Below are positions 25,476-34,504 of a stretch of DNA of 64,000 bases, one piece after another (the stretch's first letter is position 1; each line of letters begins with the position of its first letter). The translations under genes were made by a program, and so were the position numbers. The DNA comes from Chryseobacterium aquaeductus (GTDB taxonomy: Bacteria > Bacteroidota > Bacteroidia > Flavobacteriales > Weeksellaceae), in the NCBI RefSeq assembly GCF_905175375.1, contig NZ_CAJIMS010000001.1, forward strand, positions 1,240,001 to 1,304,000, written 5' to 3'. The notes under the pieces are model-generated. The model was not told where the DNA came from. It made no database searches and saw only the letters and a program-made list of their open reading frames with translations.

Positions 25476-27314
25476 ATGAACGAATATAAAAAAATTTTAA
25501 AATTCGCCAAACCACATCAGAAATACATCTACGGAAGTTTGTTTTTCAATCTGATGTATTCTTTGTTCCAGATTGCTTCATTGGGTACCATTTTACCTGT
25601 TTTAGGAATGCTTTTTGGCACCATAAAACCCGAAAAGTATAAGTCGGCTCCAGTTTATTCCGGAGATATTATAGATTTTTTTTCTTATTTAAAAGAATAC
25701 TCTAATTATTATGTACAAAGCTTAGTAACGGAGTATGGTTCTCTAAAGGTGTTGGCTTGGTTATGCATTATAACCGCCTTCATGTTTTTACTGAGAAACG
25801 TTTTCAGATATTTAGGATCTTATTTGTTGATTAATTATCGTGTAGGAGTTACCAAAGACCTTCGTGGTGCGATGTACCGTAAAATTCTCTCGCTACCGGT
25901 CTCTTTTTTTACCGAAAGCAGAAAAGGCGATATGATGTCTCGTATGTCAAACGATGTTGGTGATGTAGAAGGCAGCATTTTGGGAAGTCTTGTAGATCTT
26001 ATCAATGCTCCATTTATGCTGATCAGCACGTTGATCACATTGTTTTTCCTGAGTCCGGAAATGACGCTGTTCTCTCTTCTGGTACTTCCTGTGATGGGAA
26101 CAATGATAGCTCTCATCGGGAAAAGCCTTAAAAAAGATTCTCACGAAGCACAGCACGAGATGGGAAATATCTTTTCTATTGTTGACGAAACGCTGAAATC
26201 TACTAAAGTGATCAAGATCTTCAGTGCGGAAAAGATAATGGACAACCGTTTTATGCAGTCTATGCAAAGATGGATCAACAGCTCGATAAGTTTGGGAAGA
26301 AAAAAAGAACTGGCATCGCCGATGAGCGAATTTTTAGGCTCTGTAACTTTTCTAATTATCGCATGGTATGGTGGAAAACAAATCATTGTAGAACAAAGCA
26401 TCTCGCCTGCCGACTTTCTTGTTTTTCTTGGAATTTTCTTCCAGATTTTACCTCCGATGAAAAGTTTATCATCTTCTATATCAAATGTTCAAAAAGGTGA
26501 AGCTTCCTTAAAAAGAGTTTTGGAAATTTTAGATGCAGACATTAAGATTGAAGAAGTGGCAGAACCTGTTTCTATTTCAAATCTTGACGCGCATATTCAT
26601 TTTAAAAACATAGGATTCTATTATGATAAGTCTAATTTAATTCTAAAAAACTTCAACCTTACCATTCCAAAAGGTAAAACAGTAGCTCTTGTCGGACAAA
26701 GCGGAAGTGGAAAAACGACGATTGCAAATCTTTTAGCAAGATTTTATGATGTTTCTGAAGGTGAAATTTTAATTGATGAAACTAACATTAAGCATTTAAA
26801 ACTTACAGAATATCGAAAATTATTAGGAATGGTAACGCAGGAATCTGTTTTGTTCAACGACACGGTTTACAACAACATTTTGATGGGTAAGCCTGATGCG
26901 ACAAAAGAAGAAGTAGTTGCTGCCGCTAAAATTGCCAATGCAGACTTATTTGTTACGCAGCTTCCGAACGGATATGACACCAATATTGGAGACGATGGCG
27001 GAAAGCTTTCCGGCGGACAAAAACAAAGAATTTCTATCGCAAGAGCAGTTCTGAAAAATCCTCCAATCATGATCTTGGATGAAGCAACCTCTGCACTAGA
27101 TACAGAATCTGAGAAGTTTGTACAGGATGCCTTGGAAAAAATGATGGAAAACAGAACATCTTTAGTCATTGCACACCGACTTTCTACCATCCAAAAAGCC
27201 GACTGGATTGTTGTAATGGAACGAGGCGAAATTATGGAACAAGGAACCCACCACGAATTGATTGCCAAAAAAGGTGTTTACAACAAATTGGTAGAACTTC
27301 AGAATTTTGATTAA
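25476..27314 (+). CDS. ABC transporter, fused permease-ATPase (MsbA-like)
   Basis: This 612-residue half-transporter has an exporter-type membrane domain (about residues 15-340, six helices) fused to an ATPase domain. The ATPase domain shows Walker A GQSGSGKTT, the Q-loop VTQESVLF, signature LSGGQKQR, Walker B IMILDEATSA and the switch histidine in IAHRLST. It would work as a homodimer. In Bacteroidetes this architecture is commonly annotated as MsbA-like lipid A or multidrug exporter. Lipid export is likely but cannot be proved here. A long extracytoplasmic insertion lies after helix 1 (TIKPEKYKSAPVYSGD). Confidence 0.9.
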   Translation: MNEYKKILKFAKPHQKYIYGSLFFNLMYSLFQIASLGTILPVLGMLFGTIKPEKYKSAPVYSGDIIDFFSYLKEYSNYYVQSLVTEYGSLKVLAWLCIITAFMFLLRNVFRYLGSYLLINYRVGVTKDLRGAMYRKILSLPVSFFTESRKGDMMSRMSNDVGDVEGSILGSLVDLINAPFMLISTLITLFFLSPEMTLFSLLVLPVMGTMIALIGKSLKKDSHEAQHEMGNIFSIVDETLKSTKVIKIFSAEKIMDNRFMQSMQRWINSSISLGRKKELASPMSEFLGSVTFLIIAWYGGKQIIVEQSISPADFLVFLGIFFQILPPMKSLSSSISNVQKGEASLKRVLEILDADIKIEEVAEPVSISNLDAHIHFKNIGFYYDKSNLILKNFNLTIPKGKTVALVGQSGSGKTTIANLLARFYDVSEGEILIDETNIKHLKLTEYRKLLGMVTQESVLFNDTVYNNILMGKPDATKEEVVAAAKIANADLFVTQLPNGYDTNIGDDGGKLSGGQKQRISIARAVLKNPPIMILDEATSALDTESEKFVQDALEKMMENRTSLVIAHRLSTIQKADWIVVMERGEIMEQGTHHELIAKKGVYNKLVELQNFD

Positions 27315-27336
27315 TCTGTAATAAATTTTAATTAAA

Positions 27337-27687
27337 ATGAATCCCATACAAGAGTATTTCTTCAGAATAGACGAGCCTGAAAGAAGTACTCTTTTGTTTT
27401 TACGAAAAATAATACTCGAATCTGATCCCCAAAACATCACCGAAACTTTAAGCTTCGGGCTTCCTTTTTTTAAGTTTAAAAAGAAAATGTTGTGCTATCT
27501 GTATTACAGTAAAAAGTATCAGAAGCACTACCTCAGCTTTTATCATGGCGACAGCTTGGATGATCCCAAACTCATATCAGACGGCAGAAAGAAGTTCAAA
27601 ATTCTTTTGATTAATATGGAAGAAGATTTGCCTGTAGAGCTTATTTTGAAATTGATTGATCAGGTTAAAATACATATTAAAGTTTGA
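27337..27687 (+). CDS. DUF1801 domain protein
   Basis: The 116-residue cytoplasmic protein has the small alpha/beta DUF1801 (YdhG-like) fold pattern. It shows the N-terminal helix IQEYFFRIDEPERSTLLFLRKII, the SFGLPFFKFKKKMLCYLYYSKKY strands and the C-terminal helix LILKLIDQVKIHI. Function is unknown. Relatives are linked loosely to iron-chaperone-like frataxin folds. It follows the ABC exporter by 22 bases and is probably on the same mRNA. Another DUF1801-containing gene lies at 62489-63100. Confidence 0.8.
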   Translation: MNPIQEYFFRIDEPERSTLLFLRKIILESDPQNITETLSFGLPFFKFKKKMLCYLYYSKKYQKHYLSFYHGDSLDDPKLISDGRKKFKILLINMEEDLPVELILKLIDQVKIHIKV

Positions 27688-27948
27688 ATATTTTTATTTC
27701 CTGAAAACATTATGAAAGCTTGAAAATTTTGTGCAGCTTTTAGCGCTAAATATAAAATTTTATCTCTAAACAATATTTGCGATTTGATTGTTTTAAAGAT
27801 TAAATGCGTTTTCTTTCCTAATTATACTTACTTACGCAATTCATTATCAATTCGGACTGTGATTAAAATGCTTTTTGATTATCACCAAAAAATTCACAAA
27901 AAAACCGTCTCATTTCGAAACGGTTCTCAGTATCTATTAATTTAAATC
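27688..27948. other. Intergenic region with no gene seen
   Basis: This 261-base AT-rich region lies between two convergent genes. Apart from the terminator of the psd operon at its right end I see no RNA gene or conserved small frame. Confidence 0.5.
27897..27925 (-). terminator. Terminator of the rsfS-ftsH-LUD-cdsA-psd gene set
   Basis: On the minus strand AACCGT / ACGGTT followed by seven Ts, just past the psd stop codon. Confidence 0.8.
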
Positions 27949-28602
27949 TTAATCTTTCATTCTGGCGATCACATCGATTCCGCCTTTGGTTTTATCTCCT
28001 ATTTTACAGATAATCTCGGTATCCAGAGGCAAGAAAATATCCATTCTCGATCCGAATTTGATGAAACCAAACTCATGACCTGCTTTTGCGGTATCGCCTT
28101 CTTTACAGTAAAATACAATTCTTCTCGCAACGTAACCAGCAATCTGTCTGAAAACCACTTTATGATTGGTTAAACTTTCTACAGCCACAGTCGTTCTTTC
28201 GTTTTCAGTAGATGATTTTTCGTGCCAGGCTACCAAATATTTTCCGGGATGATATTTTTTATAAATTACATTTCCGGAAACCGGAAATCTGCAGATATGC
28301 ACATTCAAAGGAGACATAAAAATAGAAACCTGAATGGCTTTCTCTTTTAAAAATTCGGTTTCTTCTACTTCTTTGATCATCACAACTTTACCGTCTACTG
28401 GAGCAATCACATTTTCTGTATGATCCAAAATATCACGATTCGGTACTCTGAAAAACCAAAAAACAAGACCATACACAATCAACAACGGAATAATGATCAG
28501 CAATGAATACATTTCCAGGAAATAGATAGATACTGCAGCGATGATCGCAAACAGCACACTGGCAACTACGATGGTACCTTTCGATTCTTTATGTAATTTC
28601 AT
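27949..28602 (-). CDS. psd: Phosphatidylserine decarboxylase family protein
   Basis: The enzyme makes phosphatidylethanolamine from phosphatidylserine. The 217-residue protein is the short type. It has two N-terminal transmembrane helices (about 10-50), the conserved APVDGKVV segment, MSPLNVHICRFPVSG, and the self-cleavage site Gly-Ser in IKFGSRMDIF, where the serine becomes the pyruvoyl group. It follows cdsA by 4 bases on the same strand, so two steps of phospholipid synthesis are co-expressed. Phosphatidylserine synthase is not in the window. Confidence 0.93.
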   Translation of the reverse strand: MKLHKESKGTIVVASVLFAIIAAVSIYFLEMYSLLIIIPLLIVYGLVFWFFRVPNRDILDHTENVIAPVDGKVVMIKEVEETEFLKEKAIQVSIFMSPLNVHICRFPVSGNVIYKKYHPGKYLVAWHEKSSTENERTTVAVESLTNHKVVFRQIAGYVARRIVFYCKEGDTAKAGHEFGFIKFGSRMDIFLPLDTEIICKIGDKTKGGIDVIARMKD

Positions 28603-28606
28603 GAGT

Positions 28607-29479
28607 TTAAATAAATTTTTCTAAAATAAAGTACAAATATACGACAGGAACACAAATTAAAAAACTATCAAGTCTATCTAAAACTCCGCCATGTCCCGGA
28701 ATGATGTTTCCGCTGTCTTTTACTGCAAAAGTTCTTTTCAGCTGACTCTCTACCAGATCTCCTAAAGGCGCAAATGCTGCAATCAGAAACCCAACAACCA
28801 TCCAGTTTCCACGAAGTTGTGGTTGATACATTTCAACAAAATAAGAGAGAACTAAGGTAAGAACTACTCCACCAGCATATCCTTCCCAGGTTTTCTTTGG
28901 AGAAATTTTAGGAGCCATTTTATGTTTTCCCATCGTTTTTCCGACAATGTAGGCAAATGTATCGCTGCTCCAGATTAAGATAAAAAGGAAAATGACTTCC
29001 AGTGAAAAAGTATCCTCAAATGAAGAAAATTTGGGCAATCCTAAAGCAAAACAAAAAGGTAAGGCGACGTATATCACCGTAAAAATAAGCTTTCCGCTAT
29101 CGAAGTAGAGCTCGTCTGTAAATTTAAATAAAGTAATCACAGCAATCAAAACCAGCGATAATGCCAAAATTTCTGACAATCTGAAATTAAAATAAAAATC
29201 GTGATGGAAAAACCTTTTAGAGAACATATAAAAAATAAGAAGTACGACCGGTAAGACAATCCATTTTTCATAGCCATCTCCAAACTTCATGATTTTGATG
29301 CACTCCCAAGTTCCCACCAGCAAAAGAAAAGTGATGAGACCATAGTACAGATACTGTTGCTTTACAAGACCTGGAGATATAGTATCCAGAAGTTGTGCTC
29401 CGTAAGGCGTCGTGCAGAGAATAATGACTGCAATGTAAACAATACCCGAAATAGTTCTCTGAATAAGATTTTTGTCCAA
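28607..29479 (-). CDS. cdsA: Phosphatidate cytidylyltransferase
   Basis: CdsA makes CDP-diacylglycerol from phosphatidate and CTP. The 290-residue integral membrane protein has about eight helices and the C-terminal family signature, here LGDLVESQLKRTFAVKDSG followed by the PGHGGVLDRLDS loop with catalytic acidic residues. Length is normal. It sits between a LUD-domain gene and psd in an arrangement common in Bacteroidetes. Confidence 0.95.
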   Translation of the reverse strand: MDKNLIQRTISGIVYIAVIILCTTPYGAQLLDTISPGLVKQQYLYYGLITFLLLVGTWECIKIMKFGDGYEKWIVLPVVLLIFYMFSKRFFHHDFYFNFRLSEILALSLVLIAVITLFKFTDELYFDSGKLIFTVIYVALPFCFALGLPKFSSFEDTFSLEVIFLFILIWSSDTFAYIVGKTMGKHKMAPKISPKKTWEGYAGGVVLTLVLSYFVEMYQPQLRGNWMVVGFLIAAFAPLGDLVESQLKRTFAVKDSGNIIPGHGGVLDRLDSFLICVPVVYLYFILEKFI

Positions 29480-29500
29480 AATGTAAAATTTAAATTGCTT

Positions 29501-30082
29501 CTAATCTTCTAACAAAAGTAGAAACAGCTTGGTATTATTATTTGTGGCGGTATCTAGTTTAGAATGATTTCCGCTGATAGAGGTAAGATTTTTAATATTT
29601 CCGCTACGTTTTATTTTTCCCATTGCGTCGTTCAGATTATTAACGATTTGAGAAACATTTGCCATGACAACAATTTTTGAAGGCAGCCTGGAAGAATGAT
29701 AATGCAGAATATTGTTGTGTGAAAGCATTATCCTTCCATCATAAGCAATCAGATATTCGCAGGTAATAAATGCAGCATCATTGGATGCGTCGAGTTGTGG
29801 TGTATGAGAAATTTTTACAACATTCAAAAAGTTTTGCAAATCTTTGTCACAGCAAAACACAGAATTTACACCCTCAATCTTTAAGATTTGGTTTAAAGTC
29901 TGCAAAGCTTCAGCTTCATCAGCACAATAATTAAAAAAACCTCCGGAGTGGGTAAACAATTGGGCAAACTTATAATCAAGATCTGCGTTTTTCAGCGAAT
30001 CTCCTAGCTTTTCCAGACTTTGCTTGTCATGTTCCTCAGGCTGATTAGTTAGTTTGCTTACAATTCTCTTAAATAAACTCAA
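29501..30082 (-). CDS. LUD domain protein
   Basis: This 193-residue protein resembles the LUD (LutC/YkgG-type) domain family, some members of which take part in lactate utilisation. It shows ITCEYLIAYDGRIML and LPSKIVVMANVSQIV, strands expected in that fold, and a C-terminal LFLLLLED. No iron-sulfur motif is seen and no lutA or lutB lies nearby, so lactate oxidation is unlikely. In Bacteroidetes such single genes often lie between ftsH and cdsA, as here. The role is unknown. Confidence 0.75.
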   Translation of the reverse strand: MSLFKRIVSKLTNQPEEHDKQSLEKLGDSLKNADLDYKFAQLFTHSGGFFNYCADEAEALQTLNQILKIEGVNSVFCCDKDLQNFLNVVKISHTPQLDASNDAAFITCEYLIAYDGRIMLSHNNILHYHSSRLPSKIVVMANVSQIVNNLNDAMGKIKRSGNIKNLTSISGNHSKLDTATNNNTKLFLLLLED

Positions 30083-30160
30083 CTCAATGTATTTTTAGTC
30101 AACTTAATACAAAAATAGAAAATTAATTAGAATTGCTTCTAATAATATCGCTTTAAAATG

Positions 30161-30190
30161 AAAAAACCCGGCAATTTTATAATCACCGGG
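30161..30190 (-). terminator. Possible terminator after ftsH
   Basis: On the minus strand CCCGG / CCGGG with an AT-rich loop and a T run, between ftsH and the LUD gene. Some transcripts must read through if the lipid genes share the ftsH promoter. Confidence 0.75.
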
Positions 30191-30215
30191 CTGTATTCAA
30201 TTGAATATAAATATT

Positions 30216-32204
30216 TTAAAGCTGCGTCGGACTTTCTGGTGCCTGAACTTCGCTTTCTTCTACTTTTTCATGTAACGGAATAATGGTATTGGTTACCGGT
30301 CTTTCTGTCAACTCAGGATCCCAAGCTCTCTCACCAAAGATTTCCTCAAGATCTTCACGGAAGATTACTTCTTTTTCTAGAAGTTTCTTCGCTAAAGCGT
30401 TCAGTTTATCCTTGTTTTCACTTAAGATTTTTACCGCTCTTTCGTACTGGTTTTCGATAATAGATTTGATTTCGGCATCAATTTTAGAAGCAGTTGCCTC
30501 TGAATATGGTTTTCCAAAGTTATATTCTGACTGACCAGAACTGTCATAGTAAGAAATATTACCAATATTTGGACTCAGACCGTAGATGGTAACCATCGCC
30601 TGAGCTCTTTTCGTAACAGTTTCCAAATCTGAAAGTGCTCCCGTTGAAATATTATTAAAAATTACCTGTTCTGCTGCTCTACCTCCTAACGTTGCACACA
30701 TTTCGTCCAACATTTGCTCGGTAGTCGTCAACTGTCTCTCTTCCGGAAGATACCAAGCCGCACCTAACGAACGACCTCTCGGAACAATTGTTACTTTCAA
30801 CAACGGTGAAGCGTGCTCAACCAACCAAGAAATCGTAGCATGACCAGCCTCATGGAAGGCAACTCTTTTCTTTTCTGAAGGCTTGATTGCCATATTTTTC
30901 TTTTCAAGACCACCAATGATTCTGTCTACAGCGTCTAAGAAATCTTGCTTATTTACAGACTCATGGCTGTTTCTTGCTGCGATTAGCGCGGCTTCGTTAC
31001 AAACGTTTGCAATATCTGCTCCACTGAAACCTGGTGTCTGTTTTGCCAAGAAATCTCTGTCGACTGTATCGTCAAGTTTGATTTTCTTTAAATGAACATC
31101 AAATATTTCTCTTCTTTCATGCAATTCCGGAAGATCAACATAAACCGAACGGTCAAAACGACCTGCTCTCATCAATGCTTTATCCAAAATATCTGCTCTG
31201 TTGGTTGCAGCCATTACGATTACATTCACGTCGGTTCCAAAACCGTCCATTTCTGTAAGCAACTGGTTTAAGGTATTTTCTCTTTCGTCGTTTCCGCCAG
31301 AGAAATTGTTTTTCCCTCTTGCACGTCCGATCGCATCAATCTCGTCAATAAATATAATCGCAGGAGATTTAGCTTTAGCCTGAGCAAACAAATCTCTTAC
31401 TCTAGACGCTCCTACCCCGACAAACATTTCAACAAAATCTGAACCTGAAAGTGAGAAGAAAGGAACTTTTGCCTCACCTGCAACAGCTTTTGCCAGCAAG
31501 GTTTTACCTGTTCCCGGAGGACCAACCAAAAGTACTCCTTTAGGAATTTTACCTCCCAATTTCGTGTATTTTTCAGAGTTTTTCAAGAAATCTACCACTT
31601 CCTGTACCTCTTCTTTTGCTCCTTCTAATCCTGCAACATCCTTGAAGGTTGTTTGAATTTTCTCTTTTTCGTCAAAAAGTTTGGCTTTAGATTTACCTAT
31701 AGAGAATATCTGTCCTCCAGGACCACCACCGTTCCCCATTTTTCTGAAAAGAATAAAATAGAATAATCCTAAAATAGCAATCCAAATCAAAGCAGAGAAC
31801 AAAATTTCCGTGAAAGGACTTTTCCCTTCTGCGTAATCTTTGGATGTTTTTATTGCAGGGTTATCTTTCTTTAAGGTTTCAAACTTTTCCAGGAAAAGCT
31901 GTAAATCTCCGTACTTGAGGCTGTAATCAGCCTTTGGAGACATTCCTACGTTAGGAAAAGGACTTTTATTTTTATCATCTTTCGCTACAGTTGCAGTTTT
32001 GGCAGCTTTTGTCAAAAATACGTCAGCTGTCTGAGTCTGCTTATCAATCAGCACATTCTGAATTTTTCCTGTCTGCATTTCTCTAAAGAAAGCATCTTCA
32101 TCGATAGTTTTTGCGTTATTGTCACCAAAAAATACGGAGGCAAAATATAACAAAAGAGCTATCATCGCAATTGGAAAAAACCAGTTAAATCCTTTATTAT
32201 TCAT
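30216..32204 (-). CDS. ftsH: ATP-dependent zinc metalloprotease FtsH
   Basis: FtsH is the membrane-bound AAA+ protease that removes damaged or regulated membrane and soluble proteins. The 662-residue protein has helix 1 at about 8-26, a periplasmic domain and helix 2 at about 133-153. The AAA module has Walker A GPPGTGKT (228-235), Walker [12 protein letters not shown] and the arginine-finger region RAGRFDR, and the zinc site HEAGH is at 451-455. The periplasmic part is somewhat longer than in E. coli. It follows rsfS by 16 bases. Confidence 0.97.
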   Translation of the reverse strand: MNNKGFNWFFPIAMIALLLYFASVFFGDNNAKTIDEDAFFREMQTGKIQNVLIDKQTQTADVFLTKAAKTATVAKDDKNKSPFPNVGMSPKADYSLKYGDLQLFLEKFETLKKDNPAIKTSKDYAEGKSPFTEILFSALIWIAILGLFYFILFRKMGNGGGPGGQIFSIGKSKAKLFDEKEKIQTTFKDVAGLEGAKEEVQEVVDFLKNSEKYTKLGGKIPKGVLLVGPPGTGKTLLAKAVAGEAKVPFFSLSGSDFVEMFVGVGASRVRDLFAQAKAKSPAIIFIDEIDAIGRARGKNNFSGGNDERENTLNQLLTEMDGFGTDVNVIVMAATNRADILDKALMRAGRFDRSVYVDLPELHERREIFDVHLKKIKLDDTVDRDFLAKQTPGFSGADIANVCNEAALIAARNSHESVNKQDFLDAVDRIIGGLEKKNMAIKPSEKKRVAFHEAGHATISWLVEHASPLLKVTIVPRGRSLGAAWYLPEERQLTTTEQMLDEMCATLGGRAAEQVIFNNISTGALSDLETVTKRAQAMVTIYGLSPNIGNISYYDSSGQSEYNFGKPYSEATASKIDAEIKSIIENQYERAVKILSENKDKLNALAKKLLEKEVIFREDLEEIFGERAWDPELTERPVTNTIIPLHEKVEESEVQAPESPTQL

Positions 32205-32220
32205 TTAATACTTTTAAAAT

Positions 32221-32589
32221 TTATACTTCACTTTCGATTTTGGTGATTTTTGCATCACCCCAAAGTTCCTCAATATCGTAATACTGACGAGTTTCTTTTT
32301 GGAAGATGTGTACCACAACTGTTACATAATCTACAAGTACCCACATAGAGTTTTCTGTACCCTCTACATGCCAAGGTCTGTCTTGAAGATCATTTCTCAC
32401 CTTTTTTTCTACACTTCCTGCCAATGCTGAAACCTGTGTATTCGAGTTTCCACTACATATTATAAATGTTTCTGCTACCGAGTTTTCAATTTTTGAAAGG
32501 TCGAAAATCATAATGTCTTCACCCTTTACATCCTGGATAGCTTCTACAATTTTATCTATTAGCGCTTGCTTTTCTACTGTTTTGTTCAT
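32221..32589 (-). CDS. rsfS: Ribosome silencing factor RsfS
   Basis: RsfS binds ribosomal protein uL14 on the large subunit and prevents subunit joining under starvation. The 122-residue protein shows DLSKIENSVAETFIICSGNSNTQV, the conserved RPWHVEGTENSMWVLVDYVTVVVHIF block and the YDIEELWGDA ending. It is the first gene of a minus-strand set with ftsH, LUD, cdsA and psd. It starts 86 bases from the divergent birA. Confidence 0.94.
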   Translation of the reverse strand: MNKTVEKQALIDKIVEAIQDVKGEDIMIFDLSKIENSVAETFIICSGNSNTQVSALAGSVEKKVRNDLQDRPWHVEGTENSMWVLVDYVTVVVHIFQKETRQYYDIEELWGDAKITKIESEV

Positions 32590-32675
32590 TAAAATATACT
32601 ATAATCTGCAAATTTATTGTTTTTCTTTTACTTTAACCTTACTTTTAGGGCTTTAATGTCTTAAAGTTTTCTTAA

Positions 32676-33389
32676 ATGAGCGAACTGTTTTATCAAAAAG
32701 AGTGTTCTTCTACTAATGACGAAATATCTCAGGTTTTACTTTATCCTGAATCAAATTTTGTGGGTCTCTATACTTTTAATCAAAAAAAAGGAAGAGGACA
32801 ATACGGAAACAGCTGGGCATCTGAACCCGAGCAGAATCTCGCGTACTCAGTTGCTATAAAAACCGACAGCATATCGCTCACAGATTTTATGTTCAATTAT
32901 TATACCGCCACAGCAATACGTGGATTTCTTGCCAAATTCACTGATCATGAGGTGAAAATAAAATGGCCGAATGACATTATTCTTAAAAACAAAAAAGTAG
33001 GCGGAATTTTAATCGAAAAGAAAAAACTGAACACCAAAAACTATTTTATCATTGGTGCCGGAATCAATGTTCTTCAGGAAAAATTTGACGAAATTTCTAA
33101 TGCAGGATCTTTTTTTACTCAAACCGGAAAAAGATTAGATCTACAAAATTTCACAAAAGATCTTCATAGCTTTTTGGTAGAAAAGTTTAAAAACTTAGCT
33201 TCAGAGAAGGAAATTTTAGATGAATTTAATTTAAATTTATTTAGAAAAGATAAAATCTCCGTTTTTGAAATCAACGGAAAACAACAAAATGGCATCATTC
33301 GCAAAGCCGATGAAAAAGGTGAAATCTGGATAGAATTTGAAGATGGATTACAATCGTTTTATCACAAAGAAATAAAACTTCTTTATTGA
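32676..33389 (+). CDS. birA: Biotin--[acetyl-CoA-carboxylase] ligase
   Basis: BirA activates biotin with ATP and attaches it to the carrier protein of acetyl-CoA carboxylase. The 237-residue protein has the catalytic GRGQYGNSWAS loop, LAYSVAIK, the KWPNDI motif, KKVGGILIE with the key lysine, and a small C-terminal domain. There is no N-terminal helix-turn-helix, so unlike E. coli BirA it should not act as a repressor. Its last 7 bases overlap the end of the convergent LptF/G gene. Confidence 0.94.
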   Translation: MSELFYQKECSSTNDEISQVLLYPESNFVGLYTFNQKKGRGQYGNSWASEPEQNLAYSVAIKTDSISLTDFMFNYYTATAIRGFLAKFTDHEVKIKWPNDIILKNKKVGGILIEKKKLNTKNYFIIGAGINVLQEKFDEISNAGSFFTQTGKRLDLQNFTKDLHSFLVEKFKNLASEKEILDEFNLNLFRKDKISVFEINGKQQNGIIRKADEKGEIWIEFEDGLQSFYHKEIKLLY

Positions 33390-34495
33390 TTGGCTCTTCT
33401 GATATACAAAATAAATGTAAGCGGCAAGAAAATAATATTTGGCATCCACATAGCCAATGCAGGCGACATAATTTTGTTCTCAGAGACCACTTTTAAAGCT
33501 TCAAAAGAGAATACAAATACAAAAGCCAAGGAAATACCTATTGCCAGGTTGATTCCCAAACCTCCTCTCTTTTTTTGAGACGAAAGCGACAATGCCAAAA
33601 ACGTAAGCAAGATAATAGAAACCGGCATTGAGGTTCTTTGATGAAACTCGTTTAAGTGTGCGTTGAGATTGCTGTTTCCTTTTTCTTTTTCCCGGTCTAT
33701 AAATTTTATAAGCTCCGGAGTTGTTTTATTTTGTCCTAAAAGCTCGTTCGGAAATAATTCTTCAGGAGCCTGACCATAGTTTTTTCTTAACTCAAAACCA
33801 TTGCCCAACTTCTCAGAATCATTCTTATTGATGGTCTTTTCGAGAAAACTGTTGAGAACAAACTGTTTTTTTGCAGGATCCCAATAAGCGTCATTGGCTT
33901 TTAGCTCATAAACCAATTTGCGATCTTTATCAAATTTTTGGTACACAAAACCGTACCCTCTGTACTCTTTTTTGTTCCAGGAGTTGATGAAAATAAATTC
34001 CGTTTTGCTCAATTGTGCTGATACAGGAGCTGTGCCTAAGATCTTGTCTTTATTGGTTTGATTATAGGTGTAAGCTTCCAGCGCATTTTTCTTGATATTT
34101 GCCCACGGTAAAACAAAATGATTGACCATGAGCGAAATTAGTGCGATAAAAAGTGAAGTAAGCAAATAGGGTTTTGCAAATCTGTGAAAACTTGCGCCAC
34201 TGCTTATAATAGCCACAATTTCTGTGTTATTCGCCATTCTTGAAGTGAAATAAATCACAGAAATAAAGACCAGAATTGCCAGGAAAGTTACAACCAGATT
34301 AATGATCCAAAAGGGATAAAAATGAATCAGGAAATATGTTAGGTTCAATTTCGGATCAAGAGCCGTTGCATTTTCAATTCTGGGAATTTTCTGTTGAACG
34401 TCTATCACCAAAACTACAGTAGACAACAATATCAGCATGAAACCAAAGGTTCCAAGGTATTTTTTAATGATATATCCGTCTACAATTTTAAACAT
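33383..34495 (-). CDS. LptF/LptG family permease
   Basis: LptF and LptG form the membrane part of the LptB2FG complex that extracts lipopolysaccharide from the inner membrane. The 370-residue protein has about six helices: three N-terminal from residue 12, then a periplasmic beta-jellyroll domain (about 130-265), and three C-terminal helices starting with SMPVSIILLTFLAL. Only one such gene is present here; its partner must be elsewhere. It lies 9 bases downstream of tgt, a typical Bacteroidetes neighbour. F or G cannot be told apart. Confidence 0.9.
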   Translation of the reverse strand: MFKIVDGYIIKKYLGTFGFMLILLSTVVLVIDVQQKIPRIENATALDPKLNLTYFLIHFYPFWIINLVVTFLAILVFISVIYFTSRMANNTEIVAIISSGASFHRFAKPYLLTSLFIALISLMVNHFVLPWANIKKNALEAYTYNQTNKDKILGTAPVSAQLSKTEFIFINSWNKKEYRGYGFVYQKFDKDRKLVYELKANDAYWDPAKKQFVLNSFLEKTINKNDSEKLGNGFELRKNYGQAPEELFPNELLGQNKTTPELIKFIDREKEKGNSNLNAHLNEFHQRTSMPVSIILLTFLALSLSSQKKRGGLGINLAIGISLAFVFVFSFEALKVVSENKIMSPALAMWMPNIIFLPLTFILYIRRANQ

Positions 34496-34504
34496 CTACA
34501 AATT

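Noticed and set aside
27688..27948. tRNA or small RNA gene
   Set aside because: I found no cloverleaf, and no promoter-hairpin pair apart from the terminator of the psd operon.
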